64,000 nucleotides of DNA from Hofstenia miamia (Eukaryota; Xenacoelomorpha; Acoela; Hofsteniidae): positions 253,732 through 317,731 of the forward strand of contig CABFPE010000033.1 of assembly GCA_900660155.1 (NCBI GenBank). The letters are read 5' to 3'. The position numbers and the translations under genes were made by a program. Below are positions 24,246 through 37,406 of the stretch, one piece after another. The stretch's first letter is position 1. The number at the start of each line of letters is the position of its first letter. The notes beneath the pieces are model-generated. The model ran no database searches. It saw only the letters and a program-made list of their open reading frames with translations, and was not told the DNA's origin.

Positions 24246-24380
24246 TATACCTTAGTTTTCTCGATATATAATCAGAGAATAATAATAATAATAATAATGA
24301 TAATATATATATATATATATATAAAATCATTATTATTATTATTATTCTCTGAATATATATTGAGAAAAATAAGGTATAGT
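24171..24380. repeat. Fold-back repeat with (TA)n and (TAA)n tracts
   Basis: A left arm (24245-24299) starting ACTATACCTTAGTTTTCTCG pairs with a right arm (24328-24380) ending AAATAAGGTATAGT. Each arm carries a (TAA)n or (ATT)n run. A partial third copy of the arm lies directly upstream at 24171-24196, separated by (TA)n at 24212-24245. It looks like a microsatellite-bearing fold-back element that has been partly duplicated. Confidence 0.75.
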
Positions 24381-26658
24381 ATAGTATATATATAACCAGC
24401 AATCGAGTTTACAAAGTTAAACAGATGTTTGAATAAATGAGTTTATAGTGACTAAAAAGATTCATTTACGTTACCAAAACAATTTTCAATATTTTAAATA
24501 TATTTTTGTATCTAAGGCACTCAAATCATTTCCCTATTTACTACTGCTAATTATATTTAGGTCTCATTTGGTAAAAAGATATACGTTATTTCACCGTACA
24601 TTATTATATGGTAATTTAATATACACAAGTTTTCAAAAATAAAATGTATGTATGCATATGCATTATATATATATACATTCAAAACACATATATTTATATT
24701 CTTGCTGTTGGCTTCATATGCATTATCTCAATTAAAGCAGAAAGATTCAAGTGGATTTCAATAAGAGTGCAGAATAAATGGAACGGCGCTACAGAACCAT
24801 ATTAAAAATAGACTTTCAAATCGTTAAGTTGTCAAAGATAGAATACTGAGATTAGAACTCTCTGTCAATGCTGCCTTATTAATGAAAAATTACAGAATGT
24901 GATTAGGATTAAAGGAAGAGTGTTTTCAATTACGCAGACGAATGAGCAGCCAATAAGAGCAGTTATGGATTTAATAAACTATATACCAACCAACATGTGT
25001 TTGACAATTTGCTGGTGTTTACATTATCAACAATGATCTTGCAAATAGCTTTTCAAAATCTCACTATTCCTGTGCCTGACAGCGGGCTCATCTCATTGGT
25101 GCATTGGAATCATACACATTTCCCACCCAGCAAATACTGATGCGTGACTTACAAGAAAGAATCTCAACATTAAGCATTCTTTATAATACAGTAGGATAAG
25201 AATCTTACTATTATACAAAATACAAGGGCTAATATATTTGGAAATGCTAATGCATGTGTACACTAACTTCTGTGAAGAATGTGCTATTCACAGAATATAA
25301 ATAATAGATTTGTGAGATATAGGGCTCCAAATTCAGGACGAGTTTTTCAATCTCAGGATTCAAATCCTGAAATTTTCCAATCCTTGGACATCTTGTGATA
25401 CACATAGAACACTATCAACGAGCGCGCAGTATCTAATAAAATATTTTAATGTAACACCCAAATATATCATCGCAACTTAAAAATGTTTTAATATTTACTA
25501 AAATACTAAGTTTTAACAGTATAAAATTTTTATTTATAGTAATATATAAACGATTTTTTAATAGACGTCTTGTAAAAGCTATTATCACAAATCCCAAATT
25601 TATTGTTATTATCCCTTATCTAGCCATGCTTTTGGTTTAGAGGTCTAATTTAAAATGCCTAAAAATTTTTCCTGCCTGAAATTCCGACTAAATTTCAAAG
25701 ATTCCAGGGTCATATTGAGTGGCTTTTGTGAAATTTAACTCAATTGAAAAATTAGAAAATATGAATTGATGACATGTTCATAAATTTTAAATATTATTTT
25801 GATTCCACGATTATCTATATTGTCAGAGTGTGCGCCAGATTGCATAAATATTTGTGAATCCCCATCCGGTGTATGTGTGAAATAAGACGACACATTTTAC
25901 ATACGAGACCAATTTAGAATTTCTTTTGATACCACAATAAAAGAGGATGATCTACAGTAACCGAATGATCAATCAATGGGCTCGATTTAATTGCGCTTGA
26001 TTATTTGATAATTTATCGATAAATAATAAATTTATGTATATCCAAATAAATTTTTGCAAATGCCAAAGTAATTAAACGAGTGTAAACAAAGTGGCAGGTA
26101 AATTACTTTTCCACACGCGAGTTAAACAAATTGCGCAATCATCGCGTCTTTGATGGCATTACATTCGAGGAATAGTACTAATAAAATTAATTCCATCCAA
26201 CCACACGCTTCAAATGAGCAGAAAACACATGCGCATGTGTTCTCGACAATGTGTGACAAATCCCTGGGGAAATCATCAAAAAATAAGATATTTCTGACCT
26301 ACATTAATGCCTTGAAGTTAGTCATTGCTAGATATATCCACTGAAATGCGAGAAGCTGAAAGGGGTACAGCGTCTGATTTACAACCTTGTACTATATCAC
26401 CAACTATTGAGTGCTCGTACGCATATGAACCATGACCAACTTAATATATTACGTTGGCCATGATTTGCACTCAATGTGACTCCTTGCAACTGTCGAAAAA
26501 TTAAGCAAATTTTCTAAACTTGAATATTTCAATTTTTAAAATATTATTTAAAAGTAATACTAATATTTCAAGTTAATTAGCCGTTCTGATACTGATATAA
26601 GTGGAAAATGTTGTAAGTACAAAACTCTAAAAGTGTTGAGACCATTTCGTATTAAAGA

Positions 26659-26817
26659 CAGTGGTTCCCAAAGGCTTAACTCTTCTGGTGTATCGCGACC
26701 TGATTCATACACTGTAATTCTAAATTGTTAGCAAATTTTATTTTTTGTAATGAATGTGCCGCTAAAATTTTTGACAGTTTATTGTATACCGCCATGTCAA
26801 AATGTTGGGCACCACTG
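26659..26817. mobile_element. hAT-type MITE, 159 bp
   Basis: Termini are CAGTGGTTCCCAAAGGC and TTGGGCACCACTG, the CAGTGGTTCCCAA type widespread among hAT MITEs. The flanks ATTAAAGA and AGTTAGGA agree at 5 of 8 bases, so the duplication is weak. There is no coding capacity. Confidence 0.7.
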
Positions 26818-27417
26818 AGTTAGGATACAACATATGCAGTAAAAATAATAAAATAATATCTTAAGAATGATAAAGTTTAAATTCCAAAGAAAGTTAACAG
26901 CTAAAATATAAAATTTTATGAAATTATTTTAATTATAATTGCAATTAAGGTCATTTTTGAAAATAATTTCCTGTGCAGGAATTTAAATGCGGACGATAAC
27001 TATAATTGAATGATGTGTTGTAAACTTTGCAGATTTAACTCCGAAAGAGGCGTATTTGGATTTAGTAACATCTATGTTAAGTTGAAGCTAAATCCCATAG
27101 CTAGCAAAAACCTTTGCAAAAGACAAAAAGGTTTTTTTCAGAAATCCGACTTATTTCTTAAATCAAAGCGCTCACTAGCGAAACAAATGTTTTTGCAAAT
27201 GGGGTGTGCTTTTCCACTTTTATCATTTGACTTGTGTCTGTGCTTTTGGTATTATTTGTCATTGGTCTAGCGGTGCTATTGTACAAAAGTAATTGAATTT
27301 TGTACAATGAACTAGTTTTTGAAATTTTTCTAGATTGTTTGGACATTGAAGTTAATTGTGGCTGGACTAGGGTTTTGGTATAATTCTGGTTAAATTCCCG
27401 ACCATCCACGCCGCTAT

Positions 27418-27674
27418 CAGTGGCGTACGCAAAGGGGGACATGGTGGAATGTCTCCTCCGTCAGGTTTTCAAAATTAATTTTCATAGGTTAAATAAACAA
27501 TTTTTCGGCAAAATATAAAGAAAAATTTAAAACTAAGGACGTGAAATTCATTTTTACAGTATTTTTTCTGTTTTCAAAAATTTTAGCGGAGCTTTGCCCC
27601 GATTTGGTCACTCACTTAATCATAACTGAGATGCACTCTCCGTCAGGAAATCCTGCATATGCACGTGACCACTA
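27418..27674 (+). mobile_element. hAT-type MITE, family 2 (decayed 3' end)
   Basis: It starts CAGTGGCGTACGCAAAGGGG, followed by GGACATGGTGGAATG and CCGTCAGGTTTTCAAAA. It ends in a degraded TCCTGCATATGCACGTGACC. Family membership is clear from both inner motifs, but the right boundary is approximate and no target duplication was found. The GC-rich insertion at 27738 lies just downstream. Confidence 0.65.
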
Positions 27675-27737
27675 TGCCTTTGGTAGTTTGATAAAATGTA
27701 TATTTAGAGTGGCAAAACCTCTATCACTAAATCTTTT

Positions 27738-28585
27738 GGGAACCCAAGGGCTACGCCCGAATCGTCCTGGAGAGTAACCTCCATGTGGTGGTTCCTGGGT
27801 AGGCGGAGACGCTGAGCCAATACTCGATGGGCGCGTCTCTTCGCGGAGTCCCGAACCAGAAGTGGACGTTAAACAATAGGGTAGAAGAAGGTGCTGCCAT
27901 GTGTGCGGGAGCACATATGGGGGCGGTGACGGTGATGTGAGACTGTCTGTTCTGAGGAGCAGACGGCGACGTCTATGCCCAGAGCCGTAGAGTGCGTCTA
28001 CGAGGGCAGTTATACAGAGGATTTTCCTCTGTCTCTGGCCTCTAGATAGGCCCAGGCCAGCATTTGCTGAGCCTTACCTATGAGGGAGCTTTGCTTCGTC
28101 ATGGGTTCCATAACAGGCAGACGCAAGTGCTCACGAGTTACCNACTGTCTGTTCTGAGGAGCAGACGGCGACGTCTATGCCCAGAGCCGTAGAGTGCGTC
28201 TACGAGGGCAGTTATACAGAGGATTTTCCTCTGTCTCTGGCCTCTAGATAGGCCCAGGCCAGCATTTGCTGAGCCTTACCTATGAGGGAGCTTTGCTTCG
28301 TCATGGGTTCCATTACAGGCAGACGCAAGTGCTCACGAGTTACCTCAGTTAGTAGCCTTGGTTGGTGAAAGCTGTAGAGAGGCGCAACCCTCTCATGAAG
28401 CTCGGCCTTCGGCTTCACTCCTGCTGATCAGACTCAACACAGATCAGCACTCTGCGTGCCAGGGGTCGCCAGAGGTCAAGCATGATACAAGATCCGGCCC
28501 TAGCGGGTACACTTCCAGGGGAAGAGTCACGGACTTGATCTGTTGACACGGACTCTTCAGTCTGTTGACTGGTAGAGTAACCCCG
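27738..28585 (-). mobile_element. GC-rich retrotransposed insertion with 15-bp target-site duplication
   Basis: A compact GC-rich block stands out sharply from the AT-rich intron. It is flanked by perfect 15-bp direct repeats ATCACTAAATCTTTT (27723-27737 and 28586-28600). Read on the minus strand, the duplication begins AAAAGAT, as LINE endonuclease target sites usually do, implying an RNA copied in minus orientation. Minus-strand frames look protein-like in places: one includes LRLPVMEPMTKQSS and LIGKAQQMLAWAYLEARDRG, another PTQEPPHGGYSPGRFGRSPW. They are in different frames and I recognise neither. It could be a processed pseudogene or a LINE/SINE piece. There is no poly(A) tail. An internal 202-bp direct repeat around an N (28143) inflates its length. 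Confidence 0.7.
27941..28345. repeat. 202-bp tandem direct repeat joined by a single N
   Basis: Bases 27941-28142 and 28144-28345 are the same sequence, with one difference noticed (CCATAACAG against CCATTACAG). They are separated only by N at 28143. This is probably an unmerged contig overlap, so the true insertion is likely about 0.65 kb. Confidence 0.85.
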
Positions 28586-28700
28586 ATCACTAAATCTTTT
28601 AAATCTGTGAAAAACTAAAATTGCGAATTAAAAAAACCCAAGAGATTTCAACAAATATGTGCATCAGACTATAATTGCTGTCGGCACCCTATTCCCCTAA

Positions 28701-28926
28701 GGCCACGGTTAGTCTAGTGATTGGTTCAAAAGTGATCTGTCACATTTTGATTGAATCGCATGTCTAACAACCCGAAATAATTAGCAATGTGACGATCACA
28801 AAGAAATAGTGCGCGTTCGATTTCCTTGTGATCGTCACATCGCTAATTATCTCGGGTGGTTAGACATGCGATTCAATCAAAATGTGACAGATCACTTTTG
28901 AACCAATCACTAGTCTAACCGTGGCC
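28701..28926. mobile_element. Fold-back element with ~103-bp arms
   Basis: Arms 28701-28803 and 28824-28926 are reverse complements with only a few mismatches (for example AATAATTAGCAATG against GATAATTAGCGATG). They are separated by a loop of about 20 bases. The outer ends are GGCCACGGTTAG and CTAACCGTGGCC. No target duplication was identified, so the superfamily is unknown. As RNA it would fold into one long hairpin. Confidence 0.85.
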
Positions 28927-30457
28927 AAAAAAATTAAAACATTCGAGCTTGGCCGAAACTAAAATATTAAATCTGTGAAAACCCAATAAACATTTTGGTT
29001 AAATATATTTACTGTAATTTCATTAAAGTCTGTCCAAACATATGCAAGAGACATACATGTCTCTAATTTTATTGCAAGTGTGTAAACACGATATAAAAAG
29101 GTTATTCGAGCGGTCAAGACTGACAATCCGGGTGTTTACACGCGAAATATGCTTTGAAATAATTAGTGAAAAATATTTCCCAAGTTCTGTAATCAGGATA
29201 CAACAGCATTGATATTTACAGGATTAATTATTTCAGGAAAATACAAGAAAGCCTTTCAAATGAAAAAAAGTAGTTTAAAGAAATGTGTAACGTTATAAAC
29301 AAATATTTGCAGTTTTCTGAACTATAATCGCGCAATTGATTTATAGACGTTAAGATCTTCGCGGTACATTATTAAAATTATACATTTTAAAACAAATGAA
29401 ACGGTTGTTGAGAGAAAGGATACATTCCATAAATTGTTTATATGTATGATAAACTAAAATAATCGCTAAGTCAATAAAATTGAAACACCAACTAAGTTTC
29501 AAATGCGATAAACGTTATAAATTCAGTTACTGGAAAACTTCCATGATTTATTCGAAGAGAACTTAAATGAAAACAATTTACTACGTTCAATTCGTCAAAT
29601 CCAAATTTCGTCAAAAACTCGCAATATTATTGCAGAGGCCTTAATAAGACAAAAAAGATTTAAGCTGGTATATCGGAATTTAACTATTAAGTTTGTTATT
29701 GGAGATTAACGATTTGGTTAAATTATTAGAGGAAACGAATTTTTAAATCTTATTTTAAAAGTTAAGCCGCATTTCACAACTGCCCTAAATAATCATTGTT
29801 ACAAAGAGGAACATAAGACTGCTTCTGTCCACCATCAAACATAGTGTCACAGATTCCAGCCGGTGAGTCTTTCCGGAGGCGATAGACATCCCTAAATTGG
29901 TGGCAGAAATTAATTTAAATTATCTGTGAAATTACGCAAAGCAGCCTCCTTTGTGGAAACAATCGCATTGCTCACAGACGCTATAATTTTTTACAAAAAG
30001 TGCGTTAGCCAGTTTAAGGTATCACCGCATGTTTATTGTGGATAATATATATATTTAACCTTCCTAATCCCTCCGAATTTTATTAATAAAATAATCCGTT
30101 TATTTAATAAAACTAACATTTTATAGTAAACGCTTACAACTGATGCTTTCCGTTGATAATTCAAATTGTATTCTTGTATCCAAGCATTGTTCTCAATTTC
30201 AAAACGAGAAGTAATGTGACGCCAAAACATTTATGGCCTTTCTTAAAAATCTAGGTTATGGGAATTGCAGAAATTTCAAAACAAGGTGTGTTTTAATCAT
30301 TCGATAAAATGATTTGCTTAAAAACGTCTAAATGACAATGAGGTTGTTGACTGGTAGCTGAGTTTAACAGAAAATGCATCCATCGTAAAAATAAATCCTA
30401 AAATACTATGGAGCAATCATAGTTTAAAAACTAATTAAATTTGGATTCTATCAGAGA

Positions 30458-30767
30458 CAGATTTTCCACGAACCGAGCTTCTAAGGAGCCGAGCTCGAGC
30501 ACTGCATTGGATATACAACGAGCTCAAAAAGAGCCAAGCAAATTTATGGTTGTGCTTTTTAATTTGCTTATGCAGATGTTTCTTATTTTTTCATTCAATA
30601 TACCTTTTCTTATAATGTTATTTTAAAATATTTATTAAATAATAGGAAACGCTAAATATAAAATTTTTAAAAAATATCGAACTAAAACGAGCCGCATTGA
30701 ATGGTTCTGAGTGGCAAGCCGAGCCGAGCCGAGCCGAGCCTAAAAAATTCGCCTCGTTGACAATTCA
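30458..30767 (-). mobile_element. hAT-type MITE, family 1, copy 3 (inverted, diverged)
   Basis: This is the reverse orientation of the 16496 family. It starts CAGATTTTCCACGAACCGAG and ends GCCTCGTTGACAATTCAA, with GCATTGGATATACAACGAGC inside, the reverse of a stretch in the other copies. A run of GAGCC units (30718-30740) is expanded. The termini have decayed and no 8-bp duplication is visible. Confidence 0.8.
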
Positions 30768-31504
30768 ATTGTAACTTTAAAAGAAAGGTATTTGGACTTC
30801 TAATTACATCGTTTATCATTATTGAATAATTTAATATCATGATTTTTATATAATGCTTGCAGTTAGATAACATGTTAAACCCTTCTCAAGAATGTACAAT
30901 GGCTGTAGTGCTAAGGTGCGCTTCAACACTAAGTTTTATGTTGAGTATTCAATCTCAGATAACAAAAGAATTTGGTTGCCTATGTAATTAATGGATGGGA
31001 TTTCTAAGACTAAGAGGATTATTAAGGTCCTCGATTGAAAGACATCATCGAAGGACAAAGGGTGTAAAAAGTTGATATTGAAAAAGCTTAGAAGGTAGAA
31101 CAGCGTCAAGTTTTCTACAGAAGAATCTCGAAGATTTTGAAATAGTATGTCGACAATGTATTGAATCTCATTATAAAGACATGTTTGTTATTTCAATATT
31201 GTAAAGAGCCTCATTTATCAGAGCAATGGGAGAATCGTAGTAGTTTATACAATGATGAAAACATGAACATCCAATGAGATCTTTTCACTTTGAGAAATAA
31301 CGTGATTTCCACCAATATCTTATGCACGCTTACTCAATTTAGGAGAAGTTCCTGTAATCAATTACATTGCCTTGCCCTTAACCTCAAGTACAAAAATAAT
31401 GCAATATCGACAATTCCCATACTCATTATGCACTTGAAATTTGAAACTGCACTTTAACCTTAGTGCAAACATTTAACAGAGAAAGTATAGCATCAATATT
31501 GCAC

Positions 31505-31729
31505 CATAGGCTTAGCCAGAGGGAGCGAAAGGGGCCATGGCCCCTTCTAAATTTAAAGCTGAGCCTTTTGTTGAAAACAACAAAATTTTTAGAAAATTAT
31601 ATAAACCTTTTAGTTTTTGTTTCTAGGCTTCTACATCAGATAGCGGTGTGTTAAAACAAGGGATTTTTAGTTCCCTTGAACTCATCAAATATTTAGGCCC
31701 CACCAATTTTCTTTCTGGCTACGCCACTG
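31505..31729. mobile_element. hAT-type MITE, 225 bp
   Basis: Ends are CATAGGCTTAGCCAGAGGG and CTTTCTGGCTACGCCACTG, inverted relatives of the common CAGTGGCGTAGCCAG terminus. The 8-bp flanks TATTGCAC (31497-31504) and TATTGAAC (31730-31737) have one mismatch. It is a non-coding internal-deletion type element. Confidence 0.82.
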
Positions 31730-34378
31730 TATTGAACTGCAATGCCTTTTGAGTAAGCTAAAACGTAAACGCACAAAAATGTGCCAAAATTCATATATGA
31801 GGTAGTATAGAAGTTAAACAAATATTATTTTTGTGATTTAAATATTAGAGAGATATACAATAGGTGTGCCTACAAATGATACGTAAAATAGGAGGTAATT
31901 GGATCATAGATTGGTCAATATTTAATATTAATTAATTAATTTACTGGAAGAATATATAAATAAAGGAACAGCCATGAGCTTTACACCTATCACCAACGCA
32001 TTGATTGTATATAAAACAACGAACGTTGATAACGCAAGCATTCAATAAAACTAATAAAAATATAATGCATTCAAATGCGTTTTTTAATGAAAACCAATGG
32101 AATTTTGAAAAACTATAAGTGCGTTACATAAGAAGACTTCAGATTTTCTCTTAAAAGCTTTCATTAAGGCAAATGAATAGTGGAAAATTCCATTGAAAGT
32201 GAAGATATGGTGACTTTGAAATTAGTATATATTTAATAAATTAATTTATAATCCAGACGAAATTTATTTTAATATTAGAGTCATTTGATAAACATAGAAA
32301 ATGCTTTTACGAACTGCTTCCAAGAACTGTTTCTTGAAGTGTCTGCGGAGAACTGCGCGCGCTTAAAGCAGAAGTCCAGCTATTTGTGATACCACACACA
32401 TTATCAACAATCTGCTGACGCGATTGTTTACGGAAAACATTATTTTTCAAAATACGTTACTGCCAAATTGTTCAACCAAGTAAACTTAAGGATATTTTTA
32501 AACTAATAAACACGGCTACCTGCTAATGTTTGCTTGATTTTGGTCTGGAAGTGTCATGGTATGTGACAATCAAGAGGCTAATGTAGGCCAAACGACAGAT
32601 TTCCATTCGTTTTTGTATTAATGAAAATCAATAGCCTTAAAAACCAAAACATATAAGTTCGCAGTGAAGCAAGGTTTCCGTTGAAATTTCCGTTTGAGAA
32701 TTCTATTTTTTTCAATGGTTGATAGAATTTGCAGAGATAATTCGAAATGGTTTTGTGTGACATAAATTCATTAAAATTCCGTGACTCCAATAATTACAAT
32801 ACTGAATCTAAAATAACTGATAGACGTTTTTAATAAAAAAACTTATTAATTTTTAATTTTAACTGATAGTTTAATATAAAATCTCACAAATAAAAAACCG
32901 CAACACAAATGCGTGTACGAAACAACATTTTAAAACTTAAAACGAATTATGAATTAAAACTAAGTAAATAGAAAATGTATGCAAGCATCAATCCATGCGC
33001 AAGAACACTGGAGTTGGGTAAAATTCGGTACTTAAAATGTAGCCCCAAAATCAGACAATACAGCCCTCATGCTTGTGAACGCAATTGTTCGCATGCGCGG
33101 TTTTAGGAGGTAGTGGGTGTGACTGCCGCCCCCTTTTGAAAAACCCTCTAAACATTATATGAAATTGCGAAACTTTTATTTGTACATCGCTATAAAAATA
33201 AATTCTGGGTGGTTTACAAACATTTTTTTTCAAAAAAATAATGTTCTCCCTTGAATAAAACGCTCGCATGTTTATCAATATATACCTTAAATATGACTAG
33301 ATTTTGTATAATTTGCAAACATATAATCGTTTTATACGAAATAATTTTAAAAAATTTGAACGGCCTCTGGTTGCTGTAATCAGATTAGGCATCAATCATT
33401 TCCGAAGTGAAAAACTTTGAAGCTTAGCTGAAATGCATCAACAGCGTAATATAAACGAAATTTACCGCAAAAGATGAAAAGAAATTGTTTTATCAATAAA
33501 GCAATTGATTTACTCGTCACTTATCATTTGCAAAATTGTAAACATTTCCCAAAAGAGCTCCGCTATTTCACTTTTAATTCACTTTTGATTGAGTTCATTA
33601 CTCCGTGATTATATCAAATATGCACATATGTAGATGGACAACTATAGGCTTTGGAAAATTAAATAAGGCCCCGTGAAAATGATTCAACTTTTGTTGCTAA
33701 ACTAATAAGAAATCGCCTTAAAAGAAATCAAATTATTCCAAAATTATCCAATCACATTGCTCGCTATTATTGGACTAGGAACAAAAATTGCATCATTTGC
33801 GCGGGCCTTAGACATATAATTAATAAAAACTTGATTGATTTAACTCCTTAAACATTAAAATTATCCATATATTTAAGAATTGATAATTCGAAAAAATGTT
33901 TATATGCGGCAGAAATACAAGCAGAAAATTCAGCAAATACCAGAATTTTCACAGCCTAAAACAAATATTTTTACGTGTTGAATTTCTGCGCTTTTCCGCT
34001 TCACACATTTAATTTATAATAAACTGCGAACACTACCAAAATTATTTATCAATTTTCTTGTTTCTTACACTAAATAGCGTCTATTTACTCATGTTTACGG
34101 TAGATAAACACAGCCTTCCGGCACGCAGTTTATCGAGTATTTAAGCAGTGCTTTGAAAAGTTTACATCCTTTTGCAAAAATAACATTTCATATGGGGCAT
34201 TTTAAATCTCGGATTTGCTATAGGCTTAGAAACATAATTCATTATCTAACAACTGGCAAAAAATAATTAAATCAAGGCTAGACAATGATTGTTTTATCGA
34301 TTATTAATACGCATTCAATTATTTAAACAAATTGTGTTTAATTTTAGTATTGAATAAACAAACGCCATCTGAATAAAT

Positions 34379-34382
<4 letters not shown>

Positions 34383-34412
<30 letters not shown>
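34383..34412. repeat. (TA)n microsatellite
   Basis: An uninterrupted TA run of about 30 bases in intron 1. Confidence 0.9.
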
Positions 34413-34414
<2 letters not shown>

Positions 34415-37212
34415 GTATGCAATTGCAAGACTCAGAAGCAACACCCTAAAAGAAATATGTTGAAAATTAGAGAGAGCCGCTTGTGCATGGAAGTGTTTAT
34501 ATAAGAGTGCATTTGAAAATAGTTATTTCTATTGTAAATGTGGGAAACTCAAACTAAGATGTGAACAGCAATTGTGCTCACGTATCATATTAAAGCACGA
34601 CATGTACAAGTATATGCAAAATTTTTAAAACAATCAATTTTCTTTTGATTATGGGAGAATTTTTTATCAAATTTGTTTGCAGATATAAAATGGTTGAACA
34701 CTAACTTTTGAGGTACATGTATTACCTGATTTGGAAATTAGGAAATGAAAGGAAATGCTCCGATTAACCTAAGCTTTATCAATTTAATTAAAACTTTCTC
34801 TTAGACTCATTCTGCACATGCAGAAGGAGAAGTTTGTATTCTAATTCCTTTGTAATTAAGGTCAGAACTTCAAAGAAGCAATTTTCTAAATAACCCATTA
34901 AACGCGTAATAAAACAAAAAATACGGTGCATAAAGAATTTTAATAAATGTGAGTGCCATGATTCTATCCCTACAATCTTTTGAGCCATCCGTCTTATAAT
35001 TGCTGTTCTGACACGGAAATATTTTATGCAAAGTTAATAAGTATGTCTATCATGTAAAAAATTAGCTAGGTTTGTTGCATTGCCATAATCACTTAGAATT
35101 AAGAGGTATACATTTTTGAATAATCAACATCAAAATAAATTCTAGGTAGTTGTCTAGGCTCAAAAAAATAAATTACATTATTTTGTAGTATTAATAGACC
35201 AAGTTATGATTGATTAAAAGAATCATAATGGAAAACGTATATTGGGAAATTGTAACGAAACATTTTCAGTGTGAACACCTCTGTTGTAGATCTAGACAGA
35301 TATTCCCAAAAGAATTGCGCAGGTTAATGATCTCAGAACCACATGTTGCCACTAGATTTGATATTGTTAAATATCCATGAGATTACCTGGTTTCATTGTC
35401 CTATTAATGATCAAAATTTGGGGTATGTGGTTCCAGTCATACTGAGCGCTTTTATTCCAGCCCCAAAACCCATGACATTGGACAGGTGGACCCAGTAAAT
35501 ATTGAAGATTGCCCTACAAATTGTATATCATCTAGAATGAAATTCGCTAACACATATCCGAGTGGGTTGGGTTTTACCATACTGATTTATAAATTCTATC
35601 AAAATAAGTAGGAAGGTCTTATACAATAAAAATTGGCGGATATTTTAAACAATCAGTACAAGACACCATGTTCAGCACGTCCATGCAGAATTATTGTTTG
35701 CTTTATGGAATTAAAAAGAGCGATGAATGAAAATCTGAGAAATTGTTGTCGAATTCACATACTGTGAAAATGAAAGTTGTTTTAGAATAGAAGCAGGTGT
35801 GAATTAGCGACAGAGACAAAGCGAACCGAAGATGTGCGACTGGTAAATACGGTATCGTCATGCGCGGGTGCGCTGAAGGCAGGTGAAAGTTGAGAATGCA
35901 CCGGGCTCGAATCTGTCCACAACATAACGTCTTTGATGACAGGGATTAATTACACACTTGTAAAAAATAATTAGGCTGACTTGTTTCGAAACACATTTGC
36001 AATAAACCGTTTTGATGCCTCTCATTAAAAAATATGTAATGAGCTCTCTAGAAATACTAGAATTGAGTTTTTGAAAGCAAAATTGAGTTAAATGCCTAAA
36101 AATTCTCACGAGTTGGCACTATAAAATTGACTTCCTCGAGTGATATTTTTCACATTATACCTCAACCATTTAATTCTTGAAAAATATACAAGCTGACAAA
36201 CTAAACATTTACCTAGTTTAAGCTAAAAAATTTACTTTCAAAATTTATACCTCTTTTTTTAATAAAAATTACAAAAATGGAACCAAATCTTAATGATTCA
36301 GTCGATATTAATCTGAATATTGTTAAATGATTCTTAAATTTCTGCAGGCCAAATAGTATTATAATAGCGAATAGAAAGTATAATTATTTAAAAAGTGAAA
36401 ATTTTCATATGCACAACTTAAGGGACAAGAATTGTCAAAAACTGAATTTTGTTAATCAATGTAAGTATATATTTACCTTTCAAATAATACAAACTTTTAA
36501 ACTTTTGAATTATTTTTGAACGTTAGAATGGCTGAAAATCACATTTGCGTTAATCATAATTTATAAAATAGAATTTACAGAAAAAACATTAAATTATAAA
36601 AAAATAATTTGGATACAAAAAAGGCAAAACTTAACTCTAAAATTAGGCCTTAAATGCGTCTAATAAAACAGCATCCAATTTTATTACAAGAATATAAGAG
36701 TGGTTGTTGCGTTAGCTCTATTAAAATGTAGAAATTTACTAACTTTAGATTTCGAGTATAATATTTTAGAGTATAAGAGAACATTTAAGTATTGGTTCTA
36801 TAAAAAACCCCACGACACAAAATAACAAAATTTCATTTGTCCAAACTTTTTAAAGCTGTAAAAAATTAACGTGATGACTTTAAAAACATTCAAGTAAGGA
36901 ATGACATATAGGAATGACTAACAATATGTATTGAAATCGATATGATTTAGTTAATTTTCGATTCACTAATGAGCTTTTTACAATTCCAGTAAATTAAATA
37001 TTTAAGTCGGCATGTGTTCCAGGCGCTATAGAGTCTAAACAGATTCGAAATCAAGTCATTTGAATAAATCAAACATTGCAGAATGCTTTGAAATTGTCTT
37101 TTAAACAGTTGATCAAAATACCGAGATAGAAATATTTTTAAAAATGGCTTGACCATATTCACTCGGTGTCATTCAATACAAGAAATCTTTTTGTAAAAAT
37201 CACATGTTTAAA

Positions 37213-37406
37213 CAGGGGCGTATGCAGTATTTTCTGAAGGGGGAACATCTTAGTCTTGACCAAAAGCCTAAAAATGCATTTAACGAAATTAGATTTTAAA
37301 TTTTTCATTTTTTTACCAAAATATTTTATATTTAGCCAATCAAAATCACATTTGAAAACCTGACGAGGTGGGGGCTTCCACCATGTCACCCTTGCGTGTG
37401 CCAATG
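37213..37406 (-). mobile_element. hAT-type MITE, family 2, inverted copy
   Basis: It starts CAGGGGCGTATGCAGTATTT, followed by CTGAAGGGGGAAC, and ends with TTCCACCATGTCACCCTTGC and GTGTGCCAATG. The interior matches the copy at 23038 closely (AAAAATGCATTTAAC, TTAGATTTTAAA, AAAACCTGACG). No convincing target duplication was seen. Confidence 0.68.

Noticed and set aside
28212-28418. 68-codon minus-strand frame in the GC-rich insertion as a standalone gene
   Set aside because: It lies within a retro-insertion with a target duplication and is broken by the duplicated segment. Treated as part of the insertion.
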